64,000 nucleotides of DNA from Heliocidaris tuberculata (GCA_025618425.1 CM046838.1:12186466-12250465), one strand, 5' to 3'. Shown: positions 33,719-44,771, counted from the stretch's first letter. Notes: generated from the sequence alone by a model not told the origin. Made by a program: numbers and translations.

Positions 33719-33830
33719 CTTTTATGCCTGTAGATGTACATGGAGACAATGATGATAATGATAATGAGAAGTATTAACCCACATGTGGCTAATGAGATCG
33801 TCATGGTCATATTCTTTCCACTATCGGCAT
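33719..33830 (-). CDS. Receptor A exon 9: transmembrane helix
   Basis: DADSGKNMTMTIS leads into a helix LATCGLILLIIIIIIVSMYI, followed by the stop-transfer YRHKR. Acceptor CTAG, donor GTAAAT; phase 1 in, phase 2 out, as in copy B. Confidence 0.88.
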
Positions 33831-33904
33831 CTAGGAAATGAAAGATATATCAAATAAAAGTGAGAGCAGTATGAACGCGTAACCATGGTAACATAGACTT
33901 CGGT

Positions 33905-34080
33905 AAGTCGATAGCATTCCAGCCAGGCGCCTATGACGGGTCACCATTGATGTGCAGGCGTGCATACGGTATTTACATGTACTTGCAAAAGCACCCAATT
34001 AACACCAGGGAGGAGAGGAGCAATGTAAATAGATGAAATACCTTGCTTTTCTAGCTGAGCAATCAAACCACTTTATAACT
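33905..34080. repeat. Decayed SINE fragment
   Basis: CCAGCCAGGCGCCTATGACG and GGAGAGGAGCAATGTAAATA followed by TGCTTTTC and AATCAAACCACT resemble the SINE at 46836-47152 (CCAGCCAGTCGCC, GGAGAGGAGCAATGT, ATTAAACCACT). Confidence 0.6.
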
Positions 34081-34266
34081 ATGATATAAATAGTAAATTC
34101 AATACTTGCCTAATTATTAGTTGTTCATAGTATGGATAATACATAGGTACTTGGGAAGCCAAAGAATTCAAGATTCATAATCAAATGATCTTTAATAATT
34201 TTTAAAAATTAGAAATATTTGAATTAGTGTGCCTTATGTCTTGTATTAAGTTATCATGGTTCTAAC

Positions 34267-34315
34267 CTTTAAGTCTAACTGGTTTCATCGCTGGTCCATC
34301 CATGTAGCAAAAATC
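34267..34315 (-). CDS. Receptor A exon 8 (49 nt, end of second FN3-type domain)
   Basis: Encodes DFCYMDGPAMKPVRLK plus one base. Copy B encodes DFYYFNGPAMLPIILK at the same length and phase, so this short exon is under recognisable conservation. Confidence 0.85.
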
Positions 34316-34394
34316 CTACAACGAAAAAATTGGCATAGGAAATCGTATGACAGTGCTTCCTGATTTGCATGTTTGTTGTAATGCTTCAAATGTT

Positions 34395-34927
34395 GGTCAA
34401 AACCGGCCGTGCACCTCCTTGCGTGTAGTCTGCGACGGATTTCTCAGAAAATCCTTGCGTCGCACGCATGGGTCTGCATGATTTTTCCAAGCACGTAGAA
34501 GTACGCAGGACACGCAAGGAGGCTGTTGGACATGTGGCTATGTGTTCTGATGAACGCACGTGACACGCGCAGCCATCGTAGTTCCTGTGCGTGCTTCTTG
34601 CGACCATCGCACGGGCTCCTTGCGGAGGTCTCACAACTGAGCCCATGGATTCATACGGAGCCATGACATGTCGCGCGTCGGTTGCACGTCGGTTGCACGG
34701 TACCAGTACAGGGCTGTACGTTCGCCTCAAGAGTTCTTGCAAGTAAGAGGGGATCGTTAATGAGCAGGGTACAAGACGCCCAGGACATGAAAGAGGAGAT
34801 GCAGAGAGGTGCACGACTGGTTGTGACCATGACAAACGAAGGACGCACGAACCACAATAGTTGGTCCACAGCGGTTCGCAGCTGCGGACACGCACGTGCA
34901 GAAAAACGCACGATCAGTTGTAACCAT
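34395..34927. mobile_element. GC-rich TIR element in an intron of receptor A
   Basis: GTCAAAACCGGCCGTGCACC at the left and the inverse of GCACGATCAGTTGTAAC at the right form imperfect TIRs. Many GCACG/CGTGC words give a base composition unlike the flanks. Frames of 100-169 codons cross it, but none resembles a protein. Absent from copy B. Confidence 0.55.
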
Positions 34928-35217
34928 AGCATAAGCAAGTTAGTTATTAATGCAATCACAATTTGCATGTTCGTATTGATGTTGTAAATAGCTGACAATT
35001 ATTCGATATCGAACTTATTATAGTTTACATACAGAGGTAAGAAAATCATAACTGTAATGATTCTTCGTTCTTTTCTCTCTTAAATGATAAAGAAAACCTA
35101 AAGACGATGCAGTTATCTAACAATGACAAATTACTTGAGGCATCGATAAATAAGGCCAGGAAAGAAACAAAAATTATTCAAAAGAAAAAAAAAAACCTCT
35201 CAAAGAAAAAGGCCTAC

Positions 35218-35422
35218 CTCATCTTGGCCGGTTGGGGAGTATACTCTCAGAAAGCAGGTATAATATCCACCTGGGTTAAGAGGACCATTGGTAGCATGAA
35301 GAGTAGAAGCTTTCACTGTCCTTCGGTTTGTTCTTTGGTCATCATTTGATTCATCCCCCATCTTGCATTCCGAGTGAATCTCGGTCATTGATCCGATTGT
35401 GATGGTATAGTTGGCTGGAAGG
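35218..35422 (-). CDS. Receptor A exon 7: core of second FN3-type domain
   Basis: Reads LPANYTITIGSM, then a variable CKMGDESNDD part and NGPLNPGGYYTCFLRVYSP, the G-strand pattern seen in juxtamembrane FN3 domains of receptor tyrosine phosphatases. Acceptor tatatag, donor GTAGGC. 205 nt versus 211 in copy B, a whole-codon difference. Confidence 0.87.
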
Positions 35423-35442
35423 CTATATATAGCATTTAACAA

Positions 35443-37488
35443 GTAAATATAATTTCAACTACTAGTGGCTTGCATATTCATCATTTCAAGATGAATGTGA
35501 AGAGAATAGAGTATTTTTTTCATGAATTAATAACTGTTATAGACATGTTTACTGAATTGTGGAATGATTGTCACTTACCCTCGCATGTCTGGTCTATGGC
35601 GTAGCTACGGGTAGGTACCCCTCTGTAAATTGTCGAAATATTCATTTATTCGGATTGACTGATTAATGGCTAAATTCCGTGTTTTGATTTGTTTAGACGT
35701 CTAATGACGCCAGAAGTGAGAAGCTTTCTTTGGGAATTTTGAATTTGTCGCTAGGGGGAGCTCTGTAATTTGGACAGCATGATATGATCCGTGTGTGTTG
35801 TTACACGTTGCTTCACATATTCACTGCTATTTTTTGTTTTTGTGATGAGCCCAATGTTGTAAGCGAACAACTATGACTTGTTATTTGAATTTAAAGTTTC
35901 ATTTATCATGTGTATCAATGACTTTGAATTATGCTGCTTTTTATACATGAATATCATGGGCCGCGGAAACGGGAGGGGGGGGGGGGCTTGGGGCTGCACA
36001 CCCCACACTTTTTTGAGCAGACACATTAAAAAAAAATGTCGGAAAAAAGGCTCGAAAATTGCCATTAATTATAGAAATCAGATCAGCCCCCCCCCCCCCC
36101 CTGAATATTATGAGTAGAATATTTACAGCTCATGGTAGAATCGCAGTGTGAGTTCTGTATTGCCGCGCGTACTGTAGCCAGGTTGTGTATGTACATAAGC
36201 ACTAGGCCCTAATAAGCACATGACAAATGTAAACCTAGGGAGCCAACAAACGATAAAGTGTATAGTGAGAAATATGATTTCTGTGTAATGATGAACACTT
36301 ATGAGCCAGCCTGTATCATGCTGGACATGTGAATGATTTTAGTTGGAAAGCAGGAATTCAGTTGAAATTAAGGACGAATGCGTCTTATATTAGTGCTCGA
36401 ATTACAGAGTGCATATTTAATTACGTCAGTAAAGAAAGGCTATTACATATGTAGTATGTAAGGTTTTCATTTAATTTTCAATTGCCAAACCAAACATGCT
36501 AAAGGATGATTATGTGGATTGGATATAATAGTTGAAATATTTATTATCTACTTACTAAGAGGCTTTAAAGGAAAATGCTAGAAATTTTAATGAGTTTAAG
36601 ATAGTTACTCGGAATGTAAAAGGAATTCAGACAGATTAATGATAGAGGATTTTAAGCATATGAAAGGTATTTATTGATGAAATAACTTTATGTTAATTAG
36701 GTTAGAGGAAAAACAGAAGATACAAAGTTGAAACTTCATTGATATAGAGGAATATTTTGTGTTTATACCTGGAGTTTATATTTATGTGACATGATATGTT
36801 ATTGAGAAAGTTACTCACATGTATGTATAAAAGATTGTTTATGATTGTCTATTTGCGTATCACTAAATTGTAGGTTGAACCTTGCCACTTGCTACTTCAG
36901 CGATGATCTCGCAACTCGGCTAATTATTGTCACGATGGTCTGTGAATTAAAGATTAGTTTAACGCCCCCCCCCCCCCCCGATCGAATTGTAAGGAAAGAT
37001 GGAGGGAAATGAGTGTGTCCCTTATGGCCCCTGGCCCACAGCCCCCTTAATGACTTATAACACTGTTATCGGGCAGATACGCTAACTTTTCAGTTGTCAT
37101 TACAAGCATGTCTCCTCAATAAATCCTGTTTTAAATTATAACTTTACTACCATTCAATCCATTTGAAACAAATTAATTTTGAAATGATAGAGACAACTGA
37201 TTACAATAAAGCAGCAAGAATATTCAAAACAATATTAAGCCTGTACATTACAATTAGAAAAAAAGTGTCATATACTTTCTCAAAATAGATGTCACGAATA
37301 TTTTTTTTATGATACTACGGTTTGGTAAATTTTTCGAAAGCAGACCCCAATTTCTAACCTGAATGATGATGGAAGCATGTGTCCCATAATTACAGAGATT
37401 GAGACACTAAACTGATACAACATCTTGCCCTCTTCATTATAACCCCCCCCCCCAAAAAAAAGGAAGATATTGGTAAATTGCAAAGTAA
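35443..37488 (-). other. Intron 6 of receptor A
   Basis: No exon recognised. It contains G runs (35974-35986), C runs (36090-36103, 36965-36979) and a GGCGTAGCTACGGG motif at 35598 that resembles hAT-like MITE ends, but I could not pair it with a second end. Confidence 0.5.
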
Positions 37489-37507
37489 ATGGAAAAGTCT
37501 GACTTAC

Positions 37508-37660
37508 GATTTGATCACCATAGCTCTGAAAGGAGTTCCTTTTTTTTTTTGGTTTTTGGCGATGCTGTAATCCCTAGTATTGACAATGCTGTATGCATCA
37601 TGGTCAGAAATGGTGTTCGTAGAAGAATTGTGGAGTTGAACAACAATGAACTCATAACAG
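37508..37660 (-). CDS. Receptor A exon 6
   Basis: Encodes CYEFIVVQLHNSSTN, then DAYSIVNTRDYSIAKN, QKKK and GTPFRAMVIK; the acceptor is ggatcacag and the donor GTAAGT. The EFIVV and DYxIA words fit the middle strands of receptor-phosphatase FN3 domains. Six nucleotides longer than copy B, all within an A11 run (37541-37551) that adds Lys codons without breaking the frame. Confidence 0.85.
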
Positions 37661-38375
37661 CTGTGATCCAAGGGATAAAAAAGCAATTCCAGATAGGTAC
37701 CTTATAGCACTAAAATATAGACCTAGTCAAGATAATCTTTCATTTAGATATTTATAAAGCATACAGAATTAATGCACAAAGCTTAAGGAAAAAGGAAGTC
37801 ATTGTTCCCATCTGCCGATTGGGTATATGATCCGAATTTCAATTTCCACTACATTTATGGCAGGGTGCTCTCTATTGGACATTACAATGAAAATATCGAT
37901 GCTTCTACAATTTCCTTGTTCAGTCAAGCAGTGAAATAAAAATGTCTAGACCCGTACTTAATAATCTGGTGAGGAGACTTAAAGACAAATGGTATAATAA
38001 TTTCTTCTGTGAACTGTTTGACAAATATTTTTAAGTGATTGTGATTTTCTTTTTCTATATTATATTAGGCAGTGGCTAATTGACGTGCAGCATGGACCAA
38101 ATGTTAATGCTCCTCTTATATATAGGGAAGGTTGAGTTCTGGGAAAGGTAAACAATAATTTGTGAGCTCTCTCATTTTTTTTAATGTGAGTTTTGAAGAT
38201 TACCATAGTAGAAATGTCCCCTGAAAAGGATTGCTCTTCAAATGTCCTCACATTCAAAATATGACAGCTGATATGTTCGGGCCGAACATTTATGTGTATT
38301 CCCATAAACACACTTTTGTGAAGAACACTTCAAATCTTGCCTCAAAACATATCTCTTTCAGCAGGTGTGTGAATC

Positions 38376-38640
38376 ACTAGCGTAGCTGAGGGGGGGGGGG
38401 GCAGGGGGGAAGAGTGCCCCCCTGAAATCTTTACCTCGATTTTTTTTTTTTTTTTTTTTAGGTTTTATTTTTTTTTTAGGTTTTTTTTTTTTTTTTTTTG
38501 CTTGTTAGAGAATTATGGAGGAAAATATATGATAACTCCCCCCCCCCCCCCACTGAGCGACTTTTTTGAGGGCTGGCGAAAAAATAAAATTGTCTCTACC
38601 CCCCTCCCCCCCCCCCCCCCCCCCCCCCCCCCTCCCCCAT
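38376..38640. repeat. Poly-G/T/C dispersed repeat
   Basis: CTAGCGTAGCTGAGGGG opening, T runs, then AGAGAATTATGGAGGAAAA, a C run, CACTGAGCGACTTTTTTGAG and GGCTGGCGA. The same modules occur at 53375-53690 and, inverted, at 17150. Located in intron 5 of receptor A. Confidence 0.65.
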
Positions 38641-38806
38641 TTCTGTAATTCCAAGACCTTACAGCATACACTGCTTCTTATGTGGTATATAATCAACCTT
38701 TCCAAATATACCGCTTCGGTAATGTATGCAAATTTTATACATACTTTTCAAACAAAGGTTGTTCTTGACAACCTGAAAGCTTGCCGGACATAGCAACAAG
38801 TAATGT

Positions 38807-39049
38807 ATGCAAACTGGATTCCAAGCACTGAGGCTCATTAATAAAAAGCATATTAATGGAATAGCTCGTCACTACGTGCTCAGAGAAGAAGTGTGCATAA
38901 ATTTGTATACATTACAGAACCGGTCTATTGCTTTGAGACAGTTTCTTTCACAATTCAATCTTATGACCAGAACTCAACTTTATATTTACTATAATCATGT
39001 TAACAGAGCGTCCAAGTTTAGACAACAACAAAAAAGAGTACTATTTTAA
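38807..39049 (+). other. Unidentified ORF remnant, left part
   Basis: An 80-codon frame of normal composition (LRLINKKHINGIARHYV, LREEVCINLYTLQNRSIAL) on the strand opposite receptor A, in its intron 5. I do not recognise it. It might be part of an old mobile element also represented by 39622-39870. Confidence 0.3.
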
Positions 39050-39124
39050 TAGGTTTAATAAGAAATTTTATAAGAGTTAGTGAATGTTATAAAGCTCATA
39101 CAGTGTCTATTACATGAACAAAAG

Positions 39125-39616
39125 TAGGGGCGTCACTAGAACATTCTGAATAGGGGGTGTAACACCCAAATTTGCCGACAAATTTGTAGGGTGTGATACC
39201 CAAATTACATACAGAAGTTACATAATCATTATCTGGGAACCTCGCTGCCCAAATATAACTATCGGAACTTTGAAACTCCTCGGGGGGGGGGGGGGGGGGG
39301 GGGCTGCAGCCATTGCCGAAGTGGGACGCATTTTGCCCGAACATTCCAGTATTTTTGCGAGCGAGCAAAGAATTGGTCAGTTTTTTTCTTTTTCTTTCCT
39401 TCCCTTTTCCTGTCCTTCTTTTCTTTCTGTTTTTTCCCCTTTCCTTTTCTTTTTTCCTTATTATTTCTCTTTTCTCCTTTTCCTTTTCTCTTTCCTCTTC
39501 CCTCTCTCTTTTCCCCCCTCTTTTTTTTTTGCCAACAGAGGTGGCGCATTTGCCGTTTTGAGGGAGGGGGGGGGGGTGTCACATCCCGCCCCCACATCCC
39601 GCTAGCAACGCCCCTG
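39125..39616. mobile_element. hAT-like MITE with perfect target duplication
   Basis: TAGGGGCGTCACTAG at the left mirrors GCTAGCAACGCCCCTG at the right. AACAAAAG flanks both ends (39117-39124 and 39617-39624), a perfect 8-bp duplication. The core has G25 at 39281-39303, a long CT-rich stretch and a second G run. Frames across it are artefacts of composition. Confidence 0.87.
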
Positions 39617-39621
39617 AACAA

Positions 39622-39870
39622 AAGTATAATACAGTAGTTCAAAAGATTAGTCAAATATGTCAACCTGTTACCCCAGTGTGGAATAAGTGGTCCACCAATC
39701 AACTAGATTACTTCAAACTAGTTTTACAGATAGGGAAATTAGGTGTGAGAGGATGCTACTTCTTAAGTGTAAAATTGGATTTGGGAAAAAACTATTCAGA
39801 AGAATTCATCCAAATGCTAGGCAAATGTGAATTGCTCATTGGTAGAATCGAACGCCTGTACAACCCGTAA
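39622..39870 (+). other. Unidentified ORF remnant, right part
   Basis: An open frame ends at TAA 39870 and contains QICQPVTPVWNKWSTNQLDY and GVRGCYFLSVKLDLGKNYSE. If the MITE at 39125-39616 plus one target copy is removed in thought, the frame extends left to about 39077, so the MITE interrupted it. Not recognised; normal composition makes a coding past plausible. Confidence 0.35.
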
Positions 39871-39966
39871 ACGAGGCAATTACATGCATATAATTAAATT
39901 TTACATAGAATGTTTTTTAAGAAAACTATAAAATCGAGTAACAAAATGTGTGGTAAAATTTAATAC

Positions 39967-40069
39967 CTGATCTGTAAGAGTGAATCATGATAAGATGGCA
40001 CATTGACTTCAAAACTGTACTGACCAACTCCATTGACAGCTTCGAATAGAATTGAAGGTCTCACAGGAA
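39967..40069 (-). CDS. Receptor A exon 5
   Basis: Encodes PVRPSILFEAVNGVGQYSFE, then VNVPSYHDSLLQIR; acceptor cattag, donor GTATTA. Same 103 nt and phases as copy B. Starts the second FN3-type domain. Confidence 0.86.
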
Positions 40070-40425
40070 CTAATGACAGAAAAGATGTAAAATATTGTGA
40101 ATTGGGGAACAGGTTAAAGTTACTATCGAGATCTATGAATGACGTAAATATGAATGGTTCAGAATTTATTCTGAACGTTCAAGACTTCAAATAAGTATAT
40201 CTTCTAAATGTTTCCAACAGAAAATATATAAGAACCGATTAGCCTAAGGAAATGGACAACATAAACATATTCAAAGATTAATGAAAAGAGACAAAAATTA
40301 GCGAATCATAACTAGTGATTACTTAAAGCCATTCAATTTTAAGATCAGTAACTGCGGTTTTATGTTTTTGTAAGATTTGCGTCAATACTTCCACCGATAA
40401 GTGTGCAAACTTCGTATACTGTTAC

Positions 40426-40695
40426 CAGCTTTGAGTGTAGTTTGAGGTGGAAAATCAATTCGGTCATGGATTCCGAAGCTGTTAGAACAGTTGATATGGA
40501 AGGAGTACTCAATTTCTGGATGAAGTCCTGAAAGGCTTACTGGTGGTTCAGTGCTTAATTTGATAGAACGCATATTGCAGTTTCCTCTTACATATGCAGT
40601 ACACCTATCAAAAAGACCAACTCCATCTGGCATTATAGTCCAGGATACGACGAGATCAGTTGCCGCAACGGAGACAATGCGAGGATTAACCAAGA
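40426..40695 (-). CDS. Receptor A exon 4: first FN3 domain
   Basis: One full FN3 fold in one exon (phase 1-1): VNPRIVSVAATDLVVSW (B/C strand Trp), CTAYVRG, STEPPVSLSGLHPEIEYSFH (E-F loop L-x-P-x-x-x-Y) and CSNSFG. The acceptor tttcttgtccag and donor GTAACA are strong. Copy B is 8 nt shorter, explained by three missing codons plus one inserted base. Confidence 0.9.
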
Positions 40696-40726
40696 CTGGA
40701 CAAGAAACAGATAAGATTAAGAGAAG

Positions 40727-41427
40727 CAACAGCTGTCCGGAGAAAAGGAGAGGATGCCCTCATCCGACCAGGGATTTCGCGCTGATTTTTATCAATGTAT
40801 TAGACAAGTATCTTTAGTCTATTCCATAATTTGCATGTCTCATTTGTCAGGGTTTAATGTGATATGTTTTTAATAATGTAAAGGCAGTTACGGAATTTAG
40901 GTGGATATGCCAATTGCTGTTACTATACACTAATACAGAGTAAATAATTTTCTTCAAAAATTTTGAAAATAATTATGTATTTTTTTTAATAACATATATA
41001 AAAATAAGTGATCATGAATATGTGATACGAATCTGTAATATTTTGAAAACGACGTCAATATTTTTGAGTTCATGAAATATTCTATGAAGGTGTACATGTG
41101 TATTCATGCAAAAACATATTACTTTACATATAATTTGGTTCATGCTATATGGAAATCATATTCTGGGACAAAAAAAAAGAGAATTTGTATTATCAATATA
41201 AACAAAAAAATTGGTGACTTGTGAGGGAATAACGTCATAATTTCATGACCGAGTTGCCAATATTTTTAGTGATTTTCCGATAGTTTCCTCTAGTTTTTCA
41301 TGTCATTAAAATACATAACTTTATTATTAGTCGACCGATTTTCCTCAAACATTTTTTTATCTGTTTGTCTGATTTTTTGCTTCTATTAATATCAAGTAAT
41401 TTTTGATCGGACTTCCCTTTAACATAC
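40727..41427 (-). other. Intron 3 of receptor A
   Basis: AT-rich, no exon seen. Confidence 0.6.
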
Positions 41428-41698
41428 CTTGGAAATGACGTGTATCTACCACATCATGTGATGTAGATGAACTTGTGGAGGTCAGTGCTTTATCGCTTGA
41501 GCCTGCACGGTACAAGTACGATTCTTCACGTGCTGTACCGTATACCACGGCACGAAACCTGGGATAGATTGCCTGCCCATCAGTTGTAATGACACGTTGA
41601 CTTCTAACAGAATATCTGCCCTCGTCAACAATATACCATCGTGAGCACATTCTAGTTCCGTTCAGTACCACCAGGGAATATTCCTCTCTCCATCTTAT
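41428..41698 (-). CDS. Receptor A exon 3
   Basis: Starts IRWREEYSLVVLNGTRMC and continues through a region with AIYPRFRAVVYGTAREESYL to a Ser/Thr-rich linker. It should be the C-terminal part of the IgGFc-binding module plus a linker to FN3. Phase 0 in, phase 1 out; acceptor tttttaaaccag, donor GTATGT. No copy B equivalent is inside the window. Confidence 0.85.
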
Positions 41699-42038
41699 CT
41701 GGTTTAAAAACAAAATCCGATAACGCTCTCATGCTCTATTTAAATCTTTTTAGTGACCACACCCACCATTCTGTCAAACCAATTCGTTTCCATACAAGTA
41801 GACAGAAATGCAATGTACTCCTTGCCTGCATGCACAGTTACATTAAAATAAGATTTTGATAGGATTAATCATAATAATTATCAAATATGTTCCTGATGAT
41901 ACTTTACTTATTCACTGATTGCCCAGAAAAAAAAAATTGTTATCGACAAGTGTACAATCAACATTAAACATCTCCCTGCCCCACTTTCCCGGTATCTACA
42001 TCAACAGCAAACACCACAGAGCTCCTTTTTCAACTCAC

Positions 42039-43149
42039 TGACAACAGCTGATGGTCTTTGAAGATAGAGATGCTCGTGAGGAATATACATTCAGCGGTAA
42101 TTTCAAGATAAATTGTATCAATGCGTGTTGACTTCGTAGGAAATGCGTAGACAGGGAATGTTGTTTCCTTGACATATTGTTCTATGGGAATTACTCGCAT
42201 CATTGATGGGTCACCCGAAGTGTTGTCTGATGCTGATCCTTTGACATACTGGATGATTGAGATGGGTTTTTCTGCAGATACGAAGGTCATTTCTTGAGAT
42301 GGAACATCAACCGTGATAAAATCGCCCATGTTCATATTCACAGTTTTACCACTGTAGAAGACTGCTGTATCATCCCGACCTGCTACGATCTGGAATAGGT
42401 AGCCTGAAAGGCGCTTCGGGAATGGACTTAACAAATAAAACATTCCCCATGCTTTAAATGGAGCTAACTGTTCTGCTATATGGTCACAGTGCTTAACGTC
42501 TTCTGGAACATTACACATTTAGAGCCTGCTGTCACTGCAATGGAAGTGTCTGCAAGTATACGGGATCCGGTTATGTTTATATATTGCGGTAGTAGTTGAA
42601 CAGATTCAAAAGGGAGAATAGTGTATCGCAGAATGCTGCCATCGTAATACATTTTCTTCTCAAACTGAACTGTAGAGTTCAGTAATATTTCAACGACCGT
42701 TGCTCTTTTATCTAAAGCAGATATTGTGAGTATGCCCCTGCTAGATCTCGGACTTCTCTCTACAGATAACAATGCTGCAAAGTATTCATCCCCCAAATGC
42801 TGCGCCGGTACAGCCGAAAAAATATCAGATGAAGCGTTTAAAATGTTGTATGAAAGGACTTGTATGTCTTGACTTGATGTTATGAAGACTGTGGAGTTGA
42901 TCACGCCAGTTGCAGTGCGATTGACCAGAAAGACTGGTAAAGGGTAATTGTATGGACCAGATCCAGGTGACAAAGAGAAATGGTCTTCAAAAGATCTCCG
43001 GGGAACAGCCACACGAACGATGCTTCTGTCATCTGTCAACGCTTAAAGGACCACGCCAATATTTTCATTGTGATCAGGGTGATTAGGCATAGGGGCGAAA
43101 ATGAATTCTCTCCCGATATTTGCCGAAGGAGTAGAGATGATCAGTGCCC
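42039..43149 (-). CDS. Receptor A exon 2: IgGFc-binding N-terminal domain (nonsense and frameshift)
   Basis: The acceptor ctctgatccgcag and donor GTGAGT delimit about 370 codons. Hallmarks in order: GREFIFAPMPNHPDHNEN, ALTDDRSIVRVAVPRRS, VFITSSQDIQVLSYN, DEYFAALLS, AGSKC, NVPEDVKHCDHIAEQL and SGYLFQIVAGRDDTAVF. These fit the IgGFc-binding N-terminal domain (Pfam IgGFc_binding). Two lesions: TAA at 43043-43045 between VVL and ALTDD, and loss of one base near 42515 between AGSKC and NVPED. Flanking sequence stays highly conserved on both sides, so decay is recent or the lesions are sequencing errors. Confidence 0.88.
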
Positions 43150-43320
43150 CTGCGGATCAGAGAGAAAAAATGAAACGGATGTTTTACTATAATTGGTATT
43201 AACATATAGATTTTGCTAATATATAATTAACTGATGTCACAATTGTCGAATTTCAATGCAAATAGGAGTCCAAATTATAAAATATTTTAGGTAACAGACA
43301 GATTACATTTGCGTCGTGAA

Positions 43321-43341
43321 ATATGTATGTATGTATGTATG

Positions 43342-43394
<53 letters not shown>
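43321..43394. repeat. (TATG)n/(TA)n microsatellite
   Basis: GTAT units followed by pure TA. Confidence 0.95.
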
Positions 43395-43395
<1 letters not shown>

Positions 43396-43790
43396 GTGTA
43401 AGAAATTTGTTCTAATACTATAGCTTCGGCAACTTTCGTGGGTAAATTTCCATAATGTGAGAAATTGCATTCAATGAGAGAAATAATTTGCGTAGCTAGG
43501 CATGCGGCTTTTCATTGTTCAATACTTCCCTGTCCCTCAAATAAAATGAATAAATTAACTGCGAAGGGGTTGCAAGGGCTGCCTGTCGGTGTTTGTACCT
43601 GGTGTAGCCGAATACAACTCAACCCGCCTCCGTGGTGTAGTAGTTAAGGCGTTTGGCGTACAGTGCCAAAGACCCGGGTTCGACTACCGGCGGAGTCAGT
43701 TTTTGCAAACCCTGCAGTTATTTCCACAAAAAGGAAGTCATTAAGGAGGAACAATGAATTAAGCTACCGTAACGTAAATTATTTCTCTCA
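43395..43790 (+). repeat. tRNA-derived SINE in intron 1 of receptor A
   Basis: 43626-43697 has a tRNA-like head: CCTCCGTGGTGTAGTAGTTA (A box), CGGGTTCGACTACCGG (B box), and a 6/7-paired acceptor stem (GCCTCCG with CGGAGTC). It lacks a clean T stem. Flanking modules (GCTTCGGCAACTTTCGTGGG, TTTTGCAAACC, TTTCTCTCATTCAATTC) are shared with copies at 62665 and 63055. Confidence 0.6.
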
Positions 43791-44317
43791 TTCAATTCAA
43801 TTGATTTCTCCATTATATAGTCATGGATTGTATTTTTGAACAGCATTGTATTACCGAACACGTACAGTTAAGCGCCTAAAATGGCTTTCATACGCGTGGG
43901 ACTACGAGTATGTTCTCCACACTATTTAACACATAGAACACAGGGCAGAAGATCATAAAATGAGGCAAAAAACATAAGGAATATCTTATAACCTGCTCTC
44001 TCGTCACCCCCTGTCTTCATTCCGTTGGCCCCAAATCGGGGTAGGTTGTGTCTTTTTCCCATAGGTGACACATGTTCGGTAATACAATACCTTTTTCAAG
44101 GGACCAAAACGCCGCGTCGATGGGAAGGGGTTCGCTCGGAAGGGAATATCGTATTAAATCTACACTGTCTTTTTTCAAATTCCACCAAATTCTTTTTCTG
44201 TAGGACTTTAAGCATTCATTATGTAAGTTTGACAGATATTCGTTTGATATTTTATTTGCTATCGTTGATTTTCTGAAAAGTGTTCGGAAATAGGATCCAC
44301 AACCATACATACTTTTT

Positions 44318-44500
44318 TTTTTTTTAATTTATTTAAACACATGCACACCCTGGCATCAATATGCCAATAGCATTTCATTTATTTGATGTACGATAAAAGA
44401 GCAATGTAGATAGAATGCCTTGCTCAATGGCATAAGAGCCGAACGCCCGATCCTCGCATCTCCAGTTAAACGCCTTAAACCACTGGACCACGGCACCTAC
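44318..44500. repeat. SINE related to 31379-31540
   Basis: AAACACATGCACACCCTGGC, ATTTGATGTACGATAAAAG and TGCCTTGCTCAATGGCA recur. The end (CGCCTTAAACCACTGGACC) is a decayed antisense tRNA-type A-box region. Confidence 0.65.
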
Positions 44501-44501
44501 T

Positions 44502-44502
<1 letters not shown>

Positions 44503-44594
<92 letters not shown>

Positions 44595-44608
44595 TGTATA
44601 TATATATG

Positions 44609-44674
<66 letters not shown>
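44503..44674. repeat. (CA)n(TA)n(CA)n compound microsatellite
   Basis: CA runs flank a long TA run; frames across it are artefacts. Confidence 0.97.
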
Positions 44675-44679
44675 TACAT

Positions 44680-44771
44680 AATTGTGAGAAATGAAAATGA
44701 GAGAATAATAGCTGCGTAGATTAAATCAAAGCTACGCAACCATTATTCTCTCATTTTCATTTCTCACAATT
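44680..44771. repeat. 40-bp inverted repeat (hairpin) next to exon 1 of receptor A
   Basis: Arms 44680-44719 and 44732-44771 are inverse copies with two or three mismatches (AATTGTGAGAAATGAAAATG start) around a 12-nt loop. They consist of the SINE-flank module seen at 62725 and 63115. Confidence 0.85.

Noticed and set aside
34386..34998. Frames of 101-169 codons in a GC-rich segment
   Set aside because: They lie inside a TIR element, differ by frame without any family resemblance, and GC richness alone lengthens ORFs.
39259..39702. 147-codon Lys/Glu-rich and 111-codon Phe-rich frames
   Set aside because: They span the CT-rich and poly-G core of the hAT-like MITE.
43626..43697. Candidate tRNA gene
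   Set aside because: A and B boxes are present, but the T stem and acceptor stem have mismatches and the sequence is embedded in a repeated body, so it is a SINE head.
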